Shown piece by piece: positions 60,888 to 64,000 of a stretch of DNA of 64,000 bases (position 1 is its first letter; every line of letters begins with the position of its first letter). Source of the DNA: Mallotus nudiflorus (lineage: Eukaryota > Streptophyta > Magnoliopsida > Malpighiales > Euphorbiaceae); contig CANTUR010000049.1 in NCBI GenBank assembly GCA_947683625.1, forward strand, positions 10,766,501 to 10,830,500. Direction: 5' to 3'. The notes below the pieces were generated by a model. The model was not told the DNA's origin and ran no database searches. It was given only the letters and a program-made list of their open reading frames with translations. The position numbers and the translations under genes are program-made.

Positions 60888-61905
60888 TTTTGTTTAATAC
60901 CATAGAAAATAATTTAAATCAAGAAAAATGAACAACAATCAATGAATATAAACAGAAGCCAAATAAGTAAAATAATAAATAAGAAGCATGAAAACAATTG
61001 AAAAAACATAATCAACAACAATTAACAGAATGTAAATAACTTAAATAATAAACAATAAGAGCGAAAGCATTTATAAATAAGAAATAAAACAACAATCAAC
61101 AAAAATAAACAACTATTAACAAAGATAAATATAAGTAAAATAACACCAAAATACTTGGAAAAAAACAATATAAAAAACAACAATCAACAAAAATAAATAG
61201 AAGCAAAATAACTAAAATTATAAAAAAGAAGCTCCAAAACACTTGAAAAAAAGTAATAAACAGGAAAAATCAACAAAAATATAAAAATCAACAACTTAAA
61301 TAAAATGAACTAATATTATCTAAAATTAAGAATAAATTACACTAAATAATTTAATTAAATAACAACAAGAAAACTATATATAAAAAATTATAAAAATCAA
61401 CAAAATACAAAAAGGATGAACAATAGCAGCTAAAAATAACAAATGTAGATATCATTTTTTTTTTTAGAAATGTACCTAATTTCTTTGTTAATTCGTTAAT
61501 TTTTCTTCAAAATTAATTCAGATCTTATGTATATTTGTTGTAGAATAAGAAACTTCATGAACATGAAAAATACTTGAATTCTCAACAATAAAAACGAACA
61601 AGTTGCAAATGTAATATTTGTTAATTATGTTTGTTGCTACAAATAAACTTGAAAATAGTTGCAAATCTCTGAAAGTTAATGAAGAAAAGAAAAAAATTAA
61701 TTCAAAAGAAGAATATTTTTTTGTTCAAGAAGTTGAGTTTATTTAGAAAAGTGAAGCTGAGATCACTTGCAATTTTTGAGTTGAAAATTAGCGAATATAA
61801 AGGTCTATTTTTTAAGAAATTAATTCAGTAAAGATATTTTTAAAAAATTTTACGGTTAACGATTTTTAAAAAAAATTAGTTTTAGTATATTTATGTGAAA
61901 ATTCC
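60888..61905 (-). other. MULE terminal region upstream of the transposase
   Basis: About 1 kb of A-rich sequence with many CAACAATCAACAAAAATAAA words (60930-61440), mirrored on the other strand by GTTGATTGTTGTTG words inside the left end (50955-51050) and the spacer. It would hold the transposase promoter. No gene. Confidence 0.5.
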
Positions 61906-63073
61906 TTTTTGTAATTGTAATTTGTCATAAATACATGTACTTAAATGAGTTCTTTATTTTGTTTTCTTCTAGGTCATTCGGACTCTAAATAGAAAAAAAA
62001 AAAAGTAAAATAAACTCTATATGAATGGGCCCTTTTTGGTAAAGATTGAGGATTTCATGAAAATAAAAAAGTCAAGATTTTTGTTTTATTTTTTAAAAAA
62101 GATCGTTGTTATTTTGCTGCATCATTATCTCACAATAAACTAATCTTGAGTACTCTTGAAAAAAGTAAAAAATAAATAACGTTTTTAATAAAATGCTTGA
62201 ACTTATATTTATAGGTAAGGTTTTGATGTGTTGTTCTGTTTTTTTTACAGTGTGCCTTGTCTCTTTAAAGCATTTATCATTTTGGGTGATATTAAAAGGA
62301 TAGAATCTATCCAAATTATTTTAGCTAAAAAAAGTAAAAACAATGGAAAAGACTAATATATCCTTGTATAAAAGAGCAATATTTAGGCGGTAGAATAGTT
62401 GAGAGGGCAATAAACAATCTTGTTTTACAGCAGTCACAATTATATACCTAGAAAGTATAAAAAGATGCAAATGACTACATGATTTGGAATATTAAACTAT
62501 TTAACAAATGACTTTTTTTTTCACTATAGTACCCCAGACTGTTGTATACTACATTATGACAATATTGAACTCCAAATTATAATGGTTTATAAAACCTCAC
62601 TTTACCATGGTAAAATCTCAGTTCTACTCTCTCATTTGTTATGTGGCTTGTAATACCAAAGAATAAGCACAACTAATATATTGTCGTGCTAATAATATAA
62701 TTTAAGTTCATTTCTATGAATAAAATAGTTATATTAGTCATTTCATTTTGATAAAAAAAATTGAATTAAATAAATCGTTTAAATACAATTATATTCAAAA
62801 TAATGAAATTTAATAAATTTAATAGTCTAATATTATATTAATAAACATAAAATATATAAATAAGTACATAAAGTAAAGCATATATTGGACATATTATATA
62901 ATCTAAACTCCATTTGCACAATAAAACATAACATATACTGCATGCATAAAACTACTATATACATTTGTATATTAATTAGCAAATAATTAGCAAGATGATA
63001 CGAGGGTAGTTTACTTCTTGCATTATGAACAAAATAATTCAAATCTATGGACACACAATGTGTTTATTATTAA
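61906..63073. other. AT-rich intergenic DNA right of the MULE
   Basis: No recognisable gene, repeat or TE boundary. Short ORFs on both strands carry no motif. Confidence 0.4.
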
Positions 63074-63256
63074 CTGAGACACTTATCATCGGCTGCAACT
63101 GATATCAAGGCCGAGAGGGATGATCATATGAAGGAAGTATATAAGAGATCATTGAAATTGGAAGTCGAGGTATGCTCCATTGATGCACTGAGAGAGGAGC
63201 TTGTTCAGGTGAGGACTGATATAGAGAATCCGAGGTGCACTTCATTGATGCACTGA
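63074..63256 (+). pseudogene. FLX-like (FLC EXPRESSOR family) fragment
   Basis: LRHLSSAATDIKAERDDHMK, then EVYKRSLKLEVEVCSIDALR, EELVQVRTDIE, then unrelated NPRCTSLMH and stop. Plant FLX/FLX-like proteins have a coiled coil with the order LRHLS-AA-DIKAERD-QVREVYEKSLKLEAEVRAI---ELVQVRADI. The match covers about 51 residues and stops at both ends without clear splice sites (GTGAGG after EELVQ could be a donor). No neighbouring FLX exon was found. It is a truncated copy, or one exon of a gene continuing outside the window. Confidence 0.6.
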
Positions 63257-64000
63257 CATGGCACTTGTCATGCATAAACAACTGGATAGAAAAAGAAGAA
63301 AGAATTCTAAAGTCTTTCTTTTTTCCATGCAAGACGAAAGGAGAGATATCATATGAATCACTACTGTATTTTGTGATTTTGTATGCTTTTATCTTACGCT
63401 CACTGATTCATTATTACCCAGAAGCTAAAACTAATTTTACTCTTTCCACTTAAACTTTTCTTGTTGTCAGTATCTTTTTTATTCACAATATTGCTGGTTA
63501 ATGAATTTTCTTGTTTTCCTTTCTTTTCTGCCGCCATCAAGGTAAGGCTTTTACATTTTCTTTTGTTTGGTTTCTATGAAAATGCTAGAAAATTGAGGAA
63601 AGTTTGCGACTTTTTTTTTTTTTTTTTTGGGTTACTTCTGGGTTTCAGAGAAACCCCAGTTAGAAACTTTACTGTATTTTGTATATGAGTGGATGGCAAA
63701 GCCCAAGCTTGTGCTTTTGGTGGAATTATTAGTCCTTCTTTTTGGGTAGAAGTATTGTGAAAAGTCCAAGTTTTTAACTTTTAAGTTATTATAGCAGTAA
63801 TCAGACAGTACTTTAAGCACTTTTAGAAAGTACAAGCTGAATTTGTTTGCTTTATTTATTTATTTATTTTTTGTGTAATCTTATGTATTCATTTTGTTTT
63901 ATTCTAATTTAGATCTATAGAAATTGGGTTGATGGTGGTAAAAAGTTGGTGCTCTTCCCAAAGAGGTTTATAATGTGGGAAAAATTATAAATTTAGTGTT
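63257..64000. other. Right edge of the window, no gene recognised
   Basis: AT-rich with a T run (63611-63628). A GCCGCCATCAAG|GTAAGG stretch at 63529-63545 resembles an exon-intron junction, but no domain supports it. Confidence 0.3.

Larger units (their letters stand above)
50492..61905. mobile_element. Mutator-like element carrying a DUF1985/Ulp1 gene
   Basis: Contains a plus-strand DUF1985 + Ulp1 protease gene (51220-57240) and a minus-strand MuDR-type transposase (58399-60887), arranged tail to tail. This gene pair is characteristic of ULP-carrying MULEs (Arabidopsis Kaonashi, melon CUMULE). Proposed ends: GGAAATTTCAC at 50492-50502 and its near complement GTGAAAATTCC at 61895-61905, flanked by TTTTTAAAA and TTTTTGTAA (7 of 9 matching, the MULE target-site length). 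These ends are short and tentative. Without the inserted LTR the element would be about 8.4 kb. Confidence 0.7.

Overview
This is nuclear DNA from a flowering plant, probably a dicot. Protein-coding exons are split by GT-AG introns, the sequence is very AT-rich, and most of it is plant-type transposable elements. Only two stretches look like host gene material: the last five exons of a Golgi class I alpha-mannosidase (GH47, MNS1/MNS2 type) at 88-3727, and a short FLX-like coiled-coil fragment at 63074-63256.

Layout. 1-3727: mannosidase 3' end, followed by a tandem duplication of its 3' flank (3866-4912). 4961-6973: solo LTR of family A. 8650-12520: decayed Ty1/copia element on the minus strand, split by a solo LTR of family B (9955-12079, perfect TSD ATACC). 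12526-48934: one large nested complex. Its outer element A is a Ty3/gypsy Tat-lineage retrotransposon on the plus strand, bounded by LTRs at 12526-14207 and 47059-48934 and by identical 5-bp target duplications CTAGG. Without the foreign DNA inside it, A is about 16.3 kb. Its gag-pol (15155-21251) is full of stops and has lost catalytic Asp residues in RT and integrase. Inside A, at 24191-44307, sits a second Tat-lineage complex on the minus strand (C/B) with three family-B LTRs, a duplicated protease domain, an RT/RNase H deletion and a fairly well preserved integrase.

Both Tat elements carry extra genes antisense to gag-pol, between integrase and the 3' LTR. A has a plant-mobile-domain (PMD/MAIN-like) gene with recognisable introns, cut in two by the C/B insertion. 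B has a related first exon and C-terminal part plus a second protein resembling the plant TE-associated DUF7745 family. In each element, short palindromic tandem units found in the LTR recur in the first intron of the antisense gene, and a different tandem array lies just inside the polypurine tract.

50492-61905: a Mutator-like element of the ULP-carrying (Kaonashi/CUMULE) type. A DUF1985 + Ulp1/C48 protease gene lies on the plus strand and a MuDR-type transposase on the minus strand, convergent. The DUF1985 region is interrupted by a 3-kb solo LTR (51574-54562). Every TE protein seen is broken by stops or has lost key residues, so these are relics. All domain calls are by eye from translated sequence; no database search was run.
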